Below are positions 53,963 to 63,099 of a stretch of 64,000 nt of DNA, one piece after another (position 1 is the stretch's first letter; every line of letters starts with the position of its first letter). The position numbers and the translations under genes are program-made. The stretch is taken from contig NZ_OY781365.1 in assembly GCF_963676815.1 (NCBI RefSeq), positions 248,001-312,000 on the forward strand. The letters are read 5' to 3'. The notes under the pieces were generated by a model. That model did not search any database. It was not told where the DNA came from and was given only the letters and a program-made list of their open reading frames with translations. Source of the stretch: an uncultured Draconibacterium sp. (GTDB lineage: Bacteria > Bacteroidota > Bacteroidia > Bacteroidales > Prolixibacteraceae).

Positions 53963-55642
53963 CTACCAGAAGTAGATGTAAAATGCTACTGTTAATCCAA
54001 GGATTACAGCAGTATGGAATACATCCCAGCCATTCCAGCTGGCACGGGTAGCAGCTTTTTGCTCAGGTGTTGAAGTACCGAATACCAAGCCCTGAATCTT
54101 TTTCTCGTCAGGCGCTTCAGTAAGTAAACTCACCACAATAACAACTACCAAACATACAAGCAACATCCAACCGCAGAAGAACAACCAGTTCATATCGAAG
54201 AATACGCTTTTAAACAAGTTGTCGGCTGCACCCTGAACGTTCTCGTAATATACTTTCGCTCCCAAACGGGTAATACCAATTATAAATCCTGACATCAGTC
54301 CCCAGAATCCACCTTTGGCAGAAGCACGTTTCCATGTAATACCCAGCAAGAATGCTGCAGCGATACCAGGAGCCAGAACAGATTGTACATCTTGTAAATA
54401 TTCGTAAAGCACGTCGCCAATACTTCTCATAATCGGAATCCAAAGAATACCTAAAATCACGATTACAACTGTTGCAACCTGACCAATTTTCACGAGTTTT
54501 TTCTCCGGAGTTTCCGGTTTGAATCGTTTATAGAAGTCGATGGTAAACAACATTGCCGAAGAGTTAAACAGCGAAGCCAGCGAACTCATCAAAGCTGCCA
54601 AAATACCACAAACTACCAGACCTTTAATACCGGCAGGAAGCAACTGGGCTACCAACGATGGGAAAGCAGCATCGGCACTTGGCAATACATACTCTTGTCC
54701 GTTTAGCATAACTCCTCCTTTAGCACTCATTGCATAAGCAATCATACCAGGAATAAGGAAGAGGAATACCGGCAACAATTTCAGGTAAGCACCGAAAATT
54801 GTACCTCTACGGGCATGTGTTTCGTTTTTACCCGACAGCACCCTTTGTACAATAAACTGGTCGGTACACCAATACCAGAAACCAATGATACTGGAGCCGA
54901 TTAAAGCACCCAGCCAAGGGAAATCAGCATCGCGGTTATCCCTGATCAGGTTGATCATACTGTCGCCATATTCGTTAACCTGAGTAGCACCTGCAATTTC
55001 CAATACCTGGTCCCAGCCACCAACGGCTTTTAAACCAAGCACCACAATTACCAGCGATCCACCAAGCAGAATCGGCGTTTGAAGTACCGAGGTGTATAAC
55101 ACCGATTTCATTCCTCCGAAAATGGTATAAACTGCAGTTAACAGCACCAGGCCAATGGCCGAGATCCAAAAGAAATCGATTCCCCACATGGTTTCGATAC
55201 CGAAAACCTGTTGAAATACCAATCCACCGGCATAAACAGTTACCGCAACCTTTGTTAACACGTAACTTACTAAAGAAATAAGTGATAGTACTGTTCTGGA
55301 TTCCGGGTTATAGCGGCGTTCCAAAAATTCGGGCATGGTTAGAACCATACTTCGTGAATAGAACGGTACAAATACCCAACCAAGAATCAGGATCATCCAT
55401 CCCTGAATTTCCCAGTGTGCCATTGCCATACCACTTGAGGCACCGGCACCGGCCAATCCAATTAGGTGTTCTGATCCAATATTCGAAGCAAAAATCGAAG
55501 CTCCAATCGCAATCCATGAAGCATCACGTCCTGCCAGGAAATAGTCGCCAGAAGTTTCTTCTTTCTGACTTAAAACCCAAACGATTACTCCGATAAGAGC
55601 AACACCAAAAAGGCCAATTACAATCCAATCTAGTAATTCCAT
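53963..55642 (-). CDS. Sodium/sugar symporter (SSS family), probable L-arabinose transporter
   Basis: A 559-aa inner-membrane protein with about 14 spans, starting WIVIGLFGVALIGVIVW and containing the SSS signatures GDYFLAGRDASWIAIGASIFASNIGSEH (split around the family GR-x7-G-S-FAS text) and FNSSAMLFTIDFYKRF. It belongs to the vSGLT-like group that imports sugars with sodium. Its position between araA (33 bp) and araD (19 bp) marks it as the L-arabinose importer of the pathway; the sugar is inferred from context. Confidence 0.9.
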   Translation of the reverse strand: MELLDWIVIGLFGVALIGVIVWVLSQKEETSGDYFLAGRDASWIAIGASIFASNIGSEHLIGLAGAGASSGMAMAHWEIQGWMILILGWVFVPFYSRSMVLTMPEFLERRYNPESRTVLSLISLVSYVLTKVAVTVYAGGLVFQQVFGIETMWGIDFFWISAIGLVLLTAVYTIFGGMKSVLYTSVLQTPILLGGSLVIVVLGLKAVGGWDQVLEIAGATQVNEYGDSMINLIRDNRDADFPWLGALIGSSIIGFWYWCTDQFIVQRVLSGKNETHARRGTIFGAYLKLLPVFLFLIPGMIAYAMSAKGGVMLNGQEYVLPSADAAFPSLVAQLLPAGIKGLVVCGILAALMSSLASLFNSSAMLFTIDFYKRFKPETPEKKLVKIGQVATVVIVILGILWIPIMRSIGDVLYEYLQDVQSVLAPGIAAAFLLGITWKRASAKGGFWGLMSGFIIGITRLGAKVYYENVQGAADNLFKSVFFDMNWLFFCGWMLLVCLVVVIVVSLLTEAPDEKKIQGLVFGTSTPEQKAATRASWNGWDVFHTAVILGLTVAFYIYFW

Positions 55643-55675
55643 AAAAGTTGATTTATTTTTTTGATTTAGTTTCTA

Positions 55676-57187
55676 TTATAATCCTTTGGCCAAATGATAG
55701 TAAAGATCATTCCAGCGCAGTTCTTTTTTGAACGTAGGAATGGTAGTGTTTTTGTCGATTACCACAGCTTCGATTCCTGCAATTTCAGCATAGTCTAATA
55801 AGTCTTCAACACTCAGGTCGTATGAGAAGCTGGTGTGGTGTGTACCACCGGCTAAAATCCATGCAGCAGCACCTACTTCGAAGTTAGGTTGAGGAATCCA
55901 AAGTGCACTTGCAACAGGAAGTTTTGGAAGATCTTTTGATTCGATACAATCTACAGCGTTAATGATCATACGGAAACGGCTTCCCATATCTACAACTGTA
56001 GCGGCAACACCAGGTCCGGTTTTACTTTTGAAAATAACGCGGGCAGGATCATTTTTACCACCAATTCCCAAAGGAAGTACGTCAAGAGTTGGTTTGCCAT
56101 CAGCAATTAACGGACAAACTTCCAACATGTGCGCCTGAAGAATTGCACTGTTTTCGCCATCGAAGTTCAAGGTATAATCTTCAAGGAAAGAACATCCTTT
56201 ATAGTTTGGCATTTCCTGGCTCATAAACCACATCGTACGCAATAAAGCAGCTGTTTTCCAGTCACCTTCTGCACCAAATCCATAACCGTCAGCCATCAAT
56301 CGCTGCGAAGCCAAACCTGGCAACTGATCGATACCTTCCAAATCATCAAAGTTTGTAGTAAATGCTTTTGCACCTTTAGCTTCCAACAGGCGACGCAATG
56401 CGATTTCAATTTTAGCTGCGTGAGCTACCTGCTCGCGATCTTTTCCACCTTCTTTACAGTTATCTACAAAGTTGTAGTCGGCTTCGTATACTTTTACCAA
56501 TTCAGCAACTTCTTCGTCTGTTACTTCATTTTGTACGGCAACAAGCTCAGCAATAGGACAGTAATCTACGTGATATCCGAATACTCTTTCCGCATCTACT
56601 TTGTCACCATCGGTAACTGCAACGTTGTTCATCTGGTCTCCGAAACGTACAATTAGCATGTCTTGCGAATCAGCCCATGCAGCAGCTACACGTGCCCATG
56701 AAGCAACCTGTGAAACGGTTTTAGGATCCTGCCAGTGACCTACAACAACTTTAAGGTTGTAACGCATACGTGCTGTAATATGACCGAATTCTCTGTCGCC
56801 GTGTGCACTCTGGTTCAGGTTCATGAAATCCATATCGATTTCGTCCCATGGAATTTCTTTGTTGTACTGTGTATGCAGGTGCAACAAAGGTTTGTTTAAT
56901 TCTTTCAATCCGTGAATCCACATTTTTGCAGGAGAGAAAGTGTGCATCCAGGTAATAATACCAATACAGTTATCGTCGCTGTTTGCGTCTTTACAAATGC
57001 GGTGTATTTCTTTCGATCCTGTTCCGGTAGGTTTAACTACAACTTTTACAGGAATTTCTGTAGATGCGTCAAAAGCAGCAGCAATTTCTTTTGAATGCTC
57101 TGCAACTTGCTCCAGTGTTTTAGGTCCGTAAAGGTGTTGGCTACCTGTTACAAACCATACTTCCATTTCTTTTAATGTACTGCTCAT
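55676..57187 (-). CDS. araA: L-arabinose isomerase
   Basis: A 503-aa enzyme that converts L-arabinose to L-ribulose. The N-terminus reads WFVTGSQHLYGPKTLEQV, diagnostic for AraA. The metal and catalytic residues lie in FGAEGDWKTAALL, FLEDYTLNFDGEN and GGTHHTSFSYDL. The length matches the bacterial family (about 500 aa). It lies 45 bp after the Nudix-type regulator and begins the catabolic part of the operon. Confidence 0.97.
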   Translation of the reverse strand: MSSTLKEMEVWFVTGSQHLYGPKTLEQVAEHSKEIAAAFDASTEIPVKVVVKPTGTGSKEIHRICKDANSDDNCIGIITWMHTFSPAKMWIHGLKELNKPLLHLHTQYNKEIPWDEIDMDFMNLNQSAHGDREFGHITARMRYNLKVVVGHWQDPKTVSQVASWARVAAAWADSQDMLIVRFGDQMNNVAVTDGDKVDAERVFGYHVDYCPIAELVAVQNEVTDEEVAELVKVYEADYNFVDNCKEGGKDREQVAHAAKIEIALRRLLEAKGAKAFTTNFDDLEGIDQLPGLASQRLMADGYGFGAEGDWKTAALLRTMWFMSQEMPNYKGCSFLEDYTLNFDGENSAILQAHMLEVCPLIADGKPTLDVLPLGIGGKNDPARVIFKSKTGPGVAATVVDMGSRFRMIINAVDCIESKDLPKLPVASALWIPQPNFEVGAAAWILAGGTHHTSFSYDLSVEDLLDYAEIAGIEAVVIDKNTTIPTFKKELRWNDLYYHLAKGL

Positions 57188-57232
57188 ATTCTTTGATTTT
57201 ATTTTAAATGTATATATTACTCTTATATGCTT

Positions 57233-57913
57233 TTAAACTTTTACAATACGGTCGAGACCGCGCTCGGTAACTTCGCTTTTACAGGTGTAATAAAAAGCTC
57301 CTTTTTTCGATTCTGATAAATCTTTTTCATTCAGGCGATCCAACACATTTAGCGATAATATTTTTTTTCTGAAGTTTCCGGGATCAAATTCACGCTGAAA
57401 TATAGCTTCGTATAATTTGCGCAATTGAAGTAAGGTAAATTTGTCGGCCAGCAGTTCTTTACCGATTAAACGATAGCCGGCTTCCTGTTGTAATTTTACC
57501 AGCGCCTGCTCTACCATTTGCCCATGATCGAAGATCATTTCCGGCAGTGCAGAAATGGGCCACCAATGTGCGCCATTCTCTCTAACACAGGCTTTATCGT
57601 GTTCATCCATACGTACCAAAGCATAATAAGCAAGACTGATTACCCTTGCTTCCGGATCACGGTCGGGATTGGAAAATGCAGCCACCTGCTGCATAAAAAT
57701 ATCTTCAAGACCAATAGTTTGTTTTAATACGCGTTTGGCGGCGTCATCCGATGATTCTCCATCCTGCACAAATCCTCCCATTAGCGACCACGCACCTTTT
57801 GATGGCTCAAAACCTCTTGGGTAAAGTAGTAAACAAAGTTCCCCTTCGTCGTACCCCAGTATCACGCAGTCAACTGATACAAAATGTTTCGGATGTCTCG
57901 TATAGTGTTTCAT
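57233..57913 (-). CDS. Nudix-domain transcriptional regulator of arabinose genes (AraR-type)
   Basis: A 226-aa protein with a Nudix fold at about residues 8-145 and a winged-helix domain in the C-terminal ~75 residues (FTLLQLRKLYEAIFQREFDPGNFRKKIL split around its recognition helix). In Bacteroides a protein of this layout (AraR) represses arabinose genes and is released by L-arabinose. The Nudix box is degenerate (GESSDDAAKRVLKQTIGLE), so it is likely to bind a ligand rather than hydrolyse it. It heads the araA operon and probably controls itself through the inverted repeat overlapping its promoter. Confidence 0.88.
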   Translation of the reverse strand: MKHYTRHPKHFVSVDCVILGYDEGELCLLLYPRGFEPSKGAWSLMGGFVQDGESSDDAAKRVLKQTIGLEDIFMQQVAAFSNPDRDPEARVISLAYYALVRMDEHDKACVRENGAHWWPISALPEMIFDHGQMVEQALVKLQQEAGYRLIGKELLADKFTLLQLRKLYEAIFQREFDPGNFRKKILSLNVLDRLNEKDLSESKKGAFYYTCKSEVTERGLDRIVKV

Positions 57914-57929
57914 AGTATTATTGATGGAA

Positions 57930-57957
57930 CAAATCTATAAAAGTATTTTTAACTTTT
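57930..57957 (-). promoter_or_regulatory. Promoter box with overlapping inverted repeat upstream of the AraR-type gene
   Basis: On the minus strand TAGATTTG (57937-57930) matches the TAnnTTTG -7 consensus, 17 bp upstream of the start codon. Directly upstream, AAAAGT(7)ACTTTT at 57939-57957 is an inverted repeat placed where a repressor could block the polymerase. Operator function is inference. Confidence 0.45.
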
Positions 57958-58150
57958 ATTATTCACCATCCTGCAAAATGAATAATTATGCTGAAGAACA
58001 TAAATTAAACAGGCTACTACACATAAGAACATTTATCGCTCAACAAATTTATTTTCTGACACTTACAGCAAATCCTTAAATAATACGAATGGCTCCAAAG
58101 CCAGGATTCGGCATTTTTAACAGACAACTGTATTTATATTCATTCTAATA

Positions 58151-58178
58151 AAAAAAGGAGCTGAGCAGCTCCTTTTTT
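58151..58178 (-). terminator. Intrinsic terminator of the M61-GH43 transcript
   Basis: AAAAAAGGAGCTG, a 2-base loop, CAGCTCCTTTTTT: a long perfect stem with A and T tracts on both sides, about 65 bp past the GH43 stop codon. It can work in either direction. Confidence 0.85.
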
Positions 58179-58241
58179 ACGAGTACGATGTACTGTTATT
58201 CTATAATTTGTTAATTGAGTCCCTTGTCAATTAATTATTTT

Positions 58242-60380
58242 CTATTTTGAATCTGATTCGCTGTATGCTTTCTCAATCGCCGACTGTGGCAAAGCATAAT
58301 CATACATTTCGAAGGCAGCCATCAAACCGGTGTAGTATTCGCCGGCATCCGAAGCGCCAATTCTGATCTTTGCATTATCAACTGCCGATGACAAAAGCAT
58401 ATTTTGAGCAGTATCCAACACACCGTCCACATAAACTTTTTCCACTACCCCATCGAATGTAACTACAATGTGGTGCCATTTATTGGCTTCGGGTACTTTA
58501 TTGTAGGGCAAATCAAAATGGCCGTCGAGGTGAGCAACCGCACCGTAATTACTTTTATTGTAATGAACAGCGTTGTACGAATTGGCCAGGTAATGCGCAC
58601 TTCTGTCGCACCACGATGCCAGACACTCGTCTCTGTCGCTTACTTCAGGATTTTTCACCCATGTTGAAATTGTAAATGCACCGTTCCACTCTAAACTTCT
58701 TGGTACTGCAATTCCGTCCAATTCCAAAGCTCCTTTCGAGAATTCGATTGCCTTTTCACCACTTTCTTTGTCGGTAACGATATTTACATTTCCTTTTTTA
58801 ACTAAATCGCCACCCAACGAACCAGTGTTTTCCAGTTTATCGAACGTGTTGCCGGAAAGTGAATTTGCATTAAAACCAACAATCATACTCTGCGAGCTTG
58901 CGGCGCCCGGGTCATTCTCCGATGGTTTATTTACGAGGTTCAATGGAATATCGAATGTTTGCTCGTAAACTTTCATATTCCACACAGCGGCAAAAGTTCC
59001 GGTTTGCTCTGTTGCCAAAATGGTAAGTTTCAGGTAACGCGCGCTCACGTCGTTATCATCAATCATCGGACTACCCGGTGTCCGGTTTTCCGAACGATCG
59101 GCATAAACTTCCCAATTTGTACTATCAGTAGAATATTCAATTTGGTACTGATAATAGTAAGGAGAGAATTCGAACTGTGTAGCAATTCGTTTAATGTCTT
59201 TTTCTTCGCCTAAATCAACCGACAGGCTTTGTGGGAAAGTGTTATCGGCAGCTTTCCACATGGTAGCGTTATCGTTATCAAAAGCAAAATTGGGTAAATA
59301 TTCATAATCGTAAGCAGGCGATTGCAAATGATAAAACGACGAAGACGATGCTACAGCTTCAAATGCAATATCTTCAGGCACTTCACTCGGAATAAAAGCC
59401 TTAATTCCTTTTTGCGTTGGGACCACCGCTTTAATCGTTGAGTCGTTCTCGAATATCATGCTATCGATACACACCTGACGAGCCATTCCGCCTGCAGTAA
59501 ACGGAACATCGTGTTTGTGGTAAACGATGTAATAATCGTCGCCATTTTCCAGCACCGAATGGTGGCCCGGTCCGTGAGTAGTTCCGTCTTCGTTGGTCTG
59601 CAAAATCGGGTTATTTTCTCCCGGTGTAAATGGTCCGTACGGATCGTTAGCGTATGAATACAATACTTTGTAGGTTTCGTTGTGGCACGATTCGGCGGAA
59701 TACATCAAAATGTATTTATCGTCTTTTTTCATCATGTATGCCGCCTCAAATGGATTTGGCGTTTGTGCCAGCGGAATATTGGTAGAGTTCGACATTACGT
59801 CCATGGTTTCGGCGTTTAACTCGCCAACCGCATAACCGCTGTTGTAGTGAACCCAGGTTCCCCAATAGCCGTAAATGCGGCCATCGTCATCCTGAAAGAA
59901 CTGAGCATCCAACGATGGAAATCCATCGATCGGATAATTCTGTGCAATTACCGGCGTATCATCGTCGTGTAATTTTTCCCAAGGGCCAACCGGCGTATCC
60001 GATACATAACCATAAATATTACATCCGGCCTGGCAGTTTCCAAAATATAGGTAATATCGGCCATCTTCGCCCTCTAAAATATCGGGTGCCCAAAAATTGC
60101 GCAAAGCTACCGAATTCAACGTAGGCACTTCCATTATATAGTTGTACCAGTTTTGCAAATCGCGACTGTACCAAACAGTTGGCGCTCCCGATGCCAGCAT
60201 TTCATTGTCGGTTGTGGCGTAGATGTAATAAATATCGCCAAACTTTTTTATCGTAGGATCGGCAAACCAACCGGGCAAAACCGGGTTAGAAATGTGTGTG
60301 GTTTTTTGTTCTGTTGTTTTATTTCCGCACGACGAAAGGAGTAATACTCCCGCAATCATGCTCAATAGAAATTTCCTCAT
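58242..60380 (-). CDS. GH43 family glycosidase lipoprotein (arabinan-active type) with F5/8C and LamG-like modules
   Basis: A 712-aa lipoprotein (LLLSSCGNK). The GH43 five-bladed domain covers about residues 30-330, with the catalytic base in WFADPT (D41), the middle aspartate in SLDAQFF and the acid glutamate in NPFEAAYMM. A discoidin-like (F5/8 type C) module follows at about 345-475 (YLPNFAFDNDNATMWKAADN). A LamG-like module covers about 540-705 (FTISTWVKNPEVSD, ASDAGEYYTGLMAAFEMYDYAL). The enzyme probably removes or cuts arabinofuranosyl residues, supplying the arabinose operon next door; xylan activity cannot be excluded. It lies 8 bp after the M61 peptidase gene. Confidence 0.88.
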   Translation of the reverse strand: MRKFLLSMIAGVLLLSSCGNKTTEQKTTHISNPVLPGWFADPTIKKFGDIYYIYATTDNEMLASGAPTVWYSRDLQNWYNYIMEVPTLNSVALRNFWAPDILEGEDGRYYLYFGNCQAGCNIYGYVSDTPVGPWEKLHDDDTPVIAQNYPIDGFPSLDAQFFQDDDGRIYGYWGTWVHYNSGYAVGELNAETMDVMSNSTNIPLAQTPNPFEAAYMMKKDDKYILMYSAESCHNETYKVLYSYANDPYGPFTPGENNPILQTNEDGTTHGPGHHSVLENGDDYYIVYHKHDVPFTAGGMARQVCIDSMIFENDSTIKAVVPTQKGIKAFIPSEVPEDIAFEAVASSSSFYHLQSPAYDYEYLPNFAFDNDNATMWKAADNTFPQSLSVDLGEEKDIKRIATQFEFSPYYYQYQIEYSTDSTNWEVYADRSENRTPGSPMIDDNDVSARYLKLTILATEQTGTFAAVWNMKVYEQTFDIPLNLVNKPSENDPGAASSQSMIVGFNANSLSGNTFDKLENTGSLGGDLVKKGNVNIVTDKESGEKAIEFSKGALELDGIAVPRSLEWNGAFTISTWVKNPEVSDRDECLASWCDRSAHYLANSYNAVHYNKSNYGAVAHLDGHFDLPYNKVPEANKWHHIVVTFDGVVEKVYVDGVLDTAQNMLLSSAVDNAKIRIGASDAGEYYTGLMAAFEMYDYALPQSAIEKAYSESDSK

Positions 60381-60388
60381 TTTCTTGT

Positions 60389-62221
60389 CTATTTTTCGAG
60401 AATCCAGCTCTCCAGTAATTGTTTCTGTTTATCGTTTATATCGGCTTTCACCTGCATTTTATAATCGCACCACTCCTGTTCAAAAGTCGGGATGGTAAAT
60501 TCTTTCTCTCCACTTCTGCGTTTTACTTTCAGTGTAACTTCACCTTGTTTTTCAGGATTCGTTAACGAACCAATCAGCGTTTCATTTGCTGCTGTTCCGT
60601 TAATGGCAAGAATTTGGTCGTTTATACTCAAGCCAATTTGCCAAGCCCACGAATTTCGGTCGATGTCTGTGATTTGCCAGCCCTCGCCAGCTTTTCTCAC
60701 AGTCAGTCCGAACGACACTGTTTTAGTTGGCGTGAGATTCATTTTTACACCTACATAATCCAGGTATTTCTGGTAATCCATAGGCCCGGTTATTTCAGCG
60801 TAATCCATAGGCCCGGTTATTTCAGCGTAATGAAAGATCTCTTCCAGCGAACATCCGGCAATCGTTTCACAAACTTCGCGGAATTCTTCATCAGTATAAC
60901 CGCGGTTTTGCGTTTTATGAAAATCGTTATAAATGGTTCGCATTACATCTTCAAGCGATTTTTCGCCGTCGGTTTCGTTCCTGATCTTTAAATCGAGCAA
61001 CATGCCCAGCGCGTTACCAATATCGTAGTACGAGATGGTGGTATTGTCGGTGTGGTTGTTCCAGTTAAAGAAATTGAGCCAGGTATCGTAACTGGCCTGA
61101 CGGGCCGTTAAATGTTTACGCCCATTGGCATTTTCGAAATTAGCAATGGTTTTACTGTAGGCATCCAGCACTTCCTGCTGCGACATTAATCCGGCACGGT
61201 TCAGCACCATATATTCGTAATAAACCGTCAATCCTTCGGCCACCCATAGCATGTTCGTCAGGTTCTCGTTGCAATAGTCGAAAGGTCCCAATTCAATCGG
61301 GCGAATACGTTTTACATTGTACAAGTGAAAAAATTCGTGTGCAATAAACGCCAGCCACGATTGGTATCCTCGGCTATTTGTAACATCGTAGTTTGAGTTT
61401 GAAAAAACAGCCATTGAATTACGGTGCTCCAAACCACCAAATCCCTGATCCATTATCAGAAATGAATAGTGGGAATAAGGAATATCACCCATTAACGAAG
61501 TAGCACTTTTTACAATTTTTTTGAAATCGCCGATGTAAGTTTCGCGGTCAAATTCAGCCGGATTCTCCATTGAAATGGTATACGGAATGCCGTCCACTTC
61601 AAACGAAAGGATTTCCATATTTCCGGCAAGAATCGGGCTGTCATAAAGCACATCGAAATCTTCAGCCCGGTAAATGTGTTCTTTTTCATTCAAGCAATCT
61701 AAACCGGTTGTTACTGTCGACCACTCGTTATAAGGATTCACTTGTAGCACCACCGGCGTTTGAATCAGTTCTTGCGAAAACATAAAAACGCCTGTTGGCT
61801 GAATAAAAGCACGTCCGTCGTCCAGCCACGGATCGGCAACCGAACGTTCGTAGGCATAAACATCGTACGAAATTTTTACTCGTTTTGCGTCACCGGCTTT
61901 TATCTGCCAGGTATTTAAATCTGTTTTTAAAAATTGCAGCGGATTATCATTTTCATCGGTAGCTGAAAAACTTGTTACGTTTTTGGCGAAATTTAACATC
62001 CAGTAATAACCGGGTGTCCAAACAGGCATTTTAACCTCGAAGTTTTGCTCTCCATTACTATTAAAATCCATCTCAACCTGGTAATAGTGCGTGTGCGGAG
62101 CATCCATAGAAACGGTGGCAAATACAGTGTCGGCTGAATTTTGGGCAAACCCTGCCTTGGTAATGGTTGCACAAACTACAAACACAACCAATCTCAGAAA
62201 AACTAAATGTGGATTTTTCAT
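60389..62221 (-). CDS. M61 family (glycyl aminopeptidase-like) metallopeptidase with PDZ domain
   Basis: A 610-aa exported protein (signal ending TKAGFAQ). The N-terminal beta domain spans about 25-190. The gluzincin catalytic domain has FIAHEFFHLYNVKRI, giving the HExxH zinc site, with GLTVYYEYMVL as the downstream glutamate helix. A PDZ domain lies near the C-terminus (WQIGLSINDQILAINGTA). The unit AEITGPMDY occurs twice in tandem before the PDZ domain, because of a 27-bp duplication. It is co-transcribed with the GH43 gene (8-bp gap). Physiological substrates are unknown. Confidence 0.9.
   Translation of the reverse strand: MKNPHLVFLRLVVFVVCATITKAGFAQNSADTVFATVSMDAPHTHYYQVEMDFNSNGEQNFEVKMPVWTPGYYWMLNFAKNVTSFSATDENDNPLQFLKTDLNTWQIKAGDAKRVKISYDVYAYERSVADPWLDDGRAFIQPTGVFMFSQELIQTPVVLQVNPYNEWSTVTTGLDCLNEKEHIYRAEDFDVLYDSPILAGNMEILSFEVDGIPYTISMENPAEFDRETYIGDFKKIVKSATSLMGDIPYSHYSFLIMDQGFGGLEHRNSMAVFSNSNYDVTNSRGYQSWLAFIAHEFFHLYNVKRIRPIELGPFDYCNENLTNMLWVAEGLTVYYEYMVLNRAGLMSQQEVLDAYSKTIANFENANGRKHLTARQASYDTWLNFFNWNNHTDNTTISYYDIGNALGMLLDLKIRNETDGEKSLEDVMRTIYNDFHKTQNRGYTDEEFREVCETIAGCSLEEIFHYAEITGPMDYAEITGPMDYQKYLDYVGVKMNLTPTKTVSFGLTVRKAGEGWQITDIDRNSWAWQIGLSINDQILAINGTAANETLIGSLTNPEKQGEVTLKVKRRSGEKEFTIPTFEQEWCDYKMQVKADINDKQKQLLESWILEK
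60774..60831. repeat. 27-bp in-frame tandem duplication inside the M61 gene
   Basis: The 27-bp unit at 60774-60800 is repeated exactly at 60801-60827 and continues for 4 more bases. It adds nine residues (AEITGPMDY) without breaking the frame. Exact identity suggests a recent slippage event. Confidence 0.95.
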
Positions 62222-62361
62222 ATGCTAACGTTTTGAATAAGTGACTCTAAAACTAAGAAAAAGTCAGCCCCACATTGCAACATAGCAATTGCAGGTACTG
62301 ACCATCCCACCTAAACTTCTATCTATGATAATGTGGTTGATTTTTCGCTATAGTTCAACAA

Positions 62362-63081
62362 TCAGATATTAGCAATTGATTGCAAACTTTTGGTATCGAG
62401 AAACACAATTTTTCTGCCCGTAAGATCGAGCAGATTCTCATTTCTGAATTCGGACATTACGCGGATGAGTGATTCTGTAACGGTTCCAACCATATTCGCA
62501 AGGTCTTCGCGCGTTACTGCTATTTGAAGCGCATTGTATTTATCCAGTCCAAATTCATCTTTTAAAATGAGTAGCATTTCGGCCGTACGTTCGCGTACAG
62601 TTTTCTGAGCAATATCGGTAATAAAGGTATTCGACTCGCCCAATTCTTTACACATAAACTTCATCATTCCGTGTGTAAAATCCCAGTTTTGTTGAAACAG
62701 GTGCAACATGGTATTGTACGGGATATGACACACAACAGTATCGTCATAGGCTTTTGCCGAAGTACAGGCCAGCTCGTTAGTTAACAGCGAGCGGTACCCG
62801 ATAAGATCTCCTACTTGTGCAAATTTTAAGATCTGTTGTTTACCATTTGCGCCAATCTTGTATATTTTCACAATTCCCTTAAGCACAACGTACAATCCTG
62901 AGTGACGACACCCCTCGCGGTATATAACAGTGCGCTTTTTAAAATTTTTATATACTGAGTTAAACTCGAGGTCGAGTAATTCGGGCTCCGACAATTTTTT
63001 GAACATGTGAACATCACGCAGTCGATGTTCATCTTTAATTAGTGAACTGATTCTTCTTTTTGGTTGAACAAATGTTTCCAT
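62362..63081 (-). CDS. Crp/Fnr family transcriptional regulator
   Basis: A 239-aa regulator. The cyclic-nucleotide-binding-like beta-barrel covers about residues 25-145 (GLYVVLKGIVKIYKIGANGKQ, VGDLIGYRSLLTNE). The dimer helix and winged helix-turn-helix follow (VTREDLANMVGTVTESLIRVMSEFR). There is no FNR-type N-terminal cysteine cluster, so oxygen sensing by an Fe-S centre is unlikely; the effector is unknown. It lies 18 bp after a secreted metallopeptidase gene on the same strand. Confidence 0.9.
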   Translation of the reverse strand: METFVQPKRRISSLIKDEHRLRDVHMFKKLSEPELLDLEFNSVYKNFKKRTVIYREGCRHSGLYVVLKGIVKIYKIGANGKQQILKFAQVGDLIGYRSLLTNELACTSAKAYDDTVVCHIPYNTMLHLFQQNWDFTHGMMKFMCKELGESNTFITDIAQKTVRERTAEMLLILKDEFGLDKYNALQIAVTREDLANMVGTVTESLIRVMSEFRNENLLDLTGRKIVFLDTKSLQSIANI

Positions 63082-63099
63082 ATTGATTTAGTTTAAGGT

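Larger units (their letters stand above)
57914..58241. other. Intergenic region between AraR-type regulator and GH43 gene
   Basis: About 330 bp with no gene. It contains the regulator promoter with an inverted repeat (57930-57957) and the GH43 terminator (58151-58178). The stretch between them is AT-rich and shows nothing recognisable. Confidence 0.7.
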
